Shown here: in pieces, positions 62,599-64,000 of the stretch
Numbering within the stretch: position 1 is the first letter of the stretch
Layout: each line of letters starts with the position of its first letter
Origin: Hydrocarboniphaga sp.
GTDB taxonomy: Bacteria; Pseudomonadota; Gammaproteobacteria; Nevskiales; Nevskiaceae
DNA: 64,000 nucleotides
Direction: 5' to 3'
Assembly: GCF_028291725.1 (NCBI RefSeq)
Contig: NZ_JAQGNT010000100.1
Coordinates: forward strand, 62,001 to 126,000
Position numbers and translations under genes: made by a program
Notes under the pieces: generated by a model
Told to the model about the DNA's origin: nothing
Seen by the model: the letters and a program-made list of their open reading frames with translations, nothing else
Databases searched by the model: none

Positions 62599-64000
62599 CG
62601 CGAGTCACCGGCGCGGCCGCGCGCGGCAGGCTGATCTCGATGACGGTGCCGCTGCCGTCGAGCGGCGACAGCGCGCGGATGCTGCCGCCGTGGGCCTGCA
62701 GAATGCCGCGGCAGATCGCCAGCCCCAGGCCAGTGCCGGGCGCGGTGTGATCCTGGGACTGCACGCGGTAGAACATGTCGAAGATCTTCTCGCGATCGCC
62801 GGCGGGAACGCCGCTGCCATGATCGCGCACCCGCAACAGCAATGAGGATACGCGTGCGCCGAGTTCGATCTCGATCGGCGATTCCGGCGGCGAATACTTG
62901 CCGGCGTTGTCGAGCACGTTGACCAGCACCTGCTCGATCAGCAGCGCATCGACATGCGCCAGCGGCAGCTCGGGCGCGGTAACAATGCGCAGCTCGCGTT
63001 TCGCCAGCTCGCGGCGCAGCCGGCGCCGTGCACGGCCCAGCAACTCCAGCAAGTCGCACCATTCGAGGCGCGGTTTGAGCTGGCCGTGTCCAAGGCGCGT
63101 CATGTCGAGCAGGTTCTGTACGAAGCGATTCAGTCGTTCGGCTTCCTCGATGATGGTTTCGACCAGTTCCTCCCGGCCCTCGGTGGGCAATACATCGTGC
63201 TGCGCCTGCAGGCTGCTGGCCGCGCCGAGAATCGACGACAGCGGCGTACGCAGGTCATGTGAAACCGACGACAGCAGCGCGGAACGCAGCGCCTCGCCCT
63301 GGTTCTGAACGCGCTGGTCCTCGATCTGCGTGGCCAGCAGCACGCGCTCGATGGCGACCGCCGCCTGATCAGTGATCGCGTCGAGCAGGCGGCGCTTGCC
63401 GGCCGACAGCGGCCGTCCGCGCTCGCGCAGATGCAGGCCGAGCAGGCCGACCACGCGCTGCGCGGTGGCCATTGGCACGAACAACCACTGCGAGTTCGGC
63501 AGCGTTTGCGTCGAGTATCCGGCCGCTTGCCGGTGTTCCCAGCTCCAGGCGGCTGCGGCGCGATCGGACTCACGGAACTGGTAATCCGGGCTGATGCCGC
63601 GGCGCAGGTTCGGTATCAGCGCCTCGGTCGGCGCGTCGAGTACGCAGACACAGGGCACGTCGAGCGTCGCATGCACGTGCTCGGTCGCGGCGGCGCCGAC
63701 TTCGTCGCGGCCCAGCGCACCAGCGACGCGACGCGCGAACTCGTTGAGGTTGGCGTTGCGCCGCGCGGTCTTGCGCAGGGCTTCCATCTGGCTGCGCAAC
63801 TGGCCGCCGAGCCGGCCCATCAGCACCGCCACGATCAGGAACACGATCAGCGTGACGATGTCCTGATGGCGCGTCATCGACAGCGTGTAGCGTGGCTCGG
63901 TGAAGAAGAAATTGAAGCAGGCCGCACCGATGAAGCTGGCCGCGATCGCCGGCCGCGGCCCCGCGCGCACGGCGCTGATCAGCACCGCCAGCAGGTACAT
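62591..64000 (-). CDS. kdpD: KdpD sensor histidine kinase, C-terminal part (gene runs off the window)
   Basis: The visible 469 residues are the 3' half. DUF4118 membrane region (MYLLAVLISAVRAGPRPAIA, NFFFTEPRYTLSM), a GAF-like domain, then HisKA with phospho-His in SSVSHDLRTPLSSILGAA and a HATPase (VNVLDNAGKYSPP, GLGLAICRGILQAHGGS). The first ATG in view is internal; the N-terminal KdpD and USP domains would lie beyond 64000. KdpD phosphorylates KdpE. kdpFABC is expected upstream of kdpD, off the window. Confidence 0.96.
   Translation of the reverse strand: MYLLAVLISAVRAGPRPAIAASFIGAACFNFFFTEPRYTLSMTRHQDIVTLIVFLIVAVLMGRLGGQLRSQMEALRKTARRNANLNEFARRVAGALGRDEVGAAATEHVHATLDVPCVCVLDAPTEALIPNLRRGISPDYQFRESDRAAAAWSWEHRQAAGYSTQTLPNSQWLFVPMATAQRVVGLLGLHLRERGRPLSAGKRRLLDAITDQAAVAIERVLLATQIEDQRVQNQGEALRSALLSSVSHDLRTPLSSILGAASSLQAQHDVLPTEGREELVETIIEEAERLNRFVQNLLDMTRLGHGQLKPRLEWCDLLELLGRARRRLRRELAKRELRIVTAPELPLAHVDALLIEQVLVNVLDNAGKYSPPESPIEIELGARVSSLLLRVRDHGSGVPAGDREKIFDMFYRVQSQDHTAPGTGLGLAICRGILQAHGGSIRALSPLDGSGTVIEISLPRAAAPVTRDD

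Overview
This is a high-GC bacterial chromosome segment that reads as Gammaproteobacteria. The basis is the gammaproteobacterial flavour of prfC, ahpCF, hvfABC, kdpDE and emrAB, and the many GTAG-foot REP palindromes. The P450 / DUF1329 / coniferyl-aldehyde-dehydrogenase-like cluster, with a small secreted 'GWITAGS' protein, recalls the Nevskiales/Solimonadaceae; that placement is an inference. There is no rRNA gene, phage or CRISPR array. About 90 percent of the window is coding.

Left part (1-20.1 kb): envelope genes (a peptidoglycan-binding secreted protein, an MFS exporter, an OmpA-type porin) and prfC lead into a signalling-rich stretch. Here a SLOG/TRAFs-binding/nucleotide-cyclase-homology protein is divergently paired with a TIR-transmembrane-WD40 protein. 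Next come a copper-bufferin type RiPP operon (hvfA-hvfB-hvfC plus a lipoprotein) and a 1647-residue Ser/Thr-kinase/AAA/GAF/GGDEF protein.

Middle part (20.3-36.5 kb): a tRNA-Ile(CAU)-like gene is interrupted in the anticodon loop by a roughly 248-nt group I intron. Directly after it lies a decayed type I restriction-modification island: an hsdM stump, a DUF1016 nuclease, a RhuM-like gene, a frameshifted DUF4160 with DUF2442, a possible hsdR scrap and a 21-bp tandem repeat. Then follow dps, a deleted serine hydrolase, ahpF/ahpC, a DUF748 envelope protein, an anion transporter, a TPR protein, and a decay zone holding a tetA-like MFS pseudogene and a GH5 glycosidase pseudogene with three indels.

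Right part (36.5-64 kb): an export and detoxification region. A marR-nodT-emrA-emrB operon is followed by a P450, a 58-residue rubredoxin, DUF1329 and an aldehyde dehydrogenase. A nine-kilobase minus-strand operon (RND adaptor, RND pump, SDR, old yellow enzyme, outer-membrane channel, GST, small peptide) is divergent from a TetR gene across a near-perfect palindromic operator. Then come ohr/ohrR, an aldo/keto reductase with a divergent AraC regulator, and kdpE with the 3' part of kdpD running off the end.

Two themes cut across the window. REP-type palindromes starting with GTAG sit exactly at gene ends and supply the TAG stop codon of three genes. Two larger palindromic elements have inserted in frame into genes: 54 residues into HvfC and 52 residues into the signal peptide of the NodT-type lipoprotein. 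The nodT insert shares a core of about 52 bp with an element upstream of prfC, although the arms of the two copies differ.
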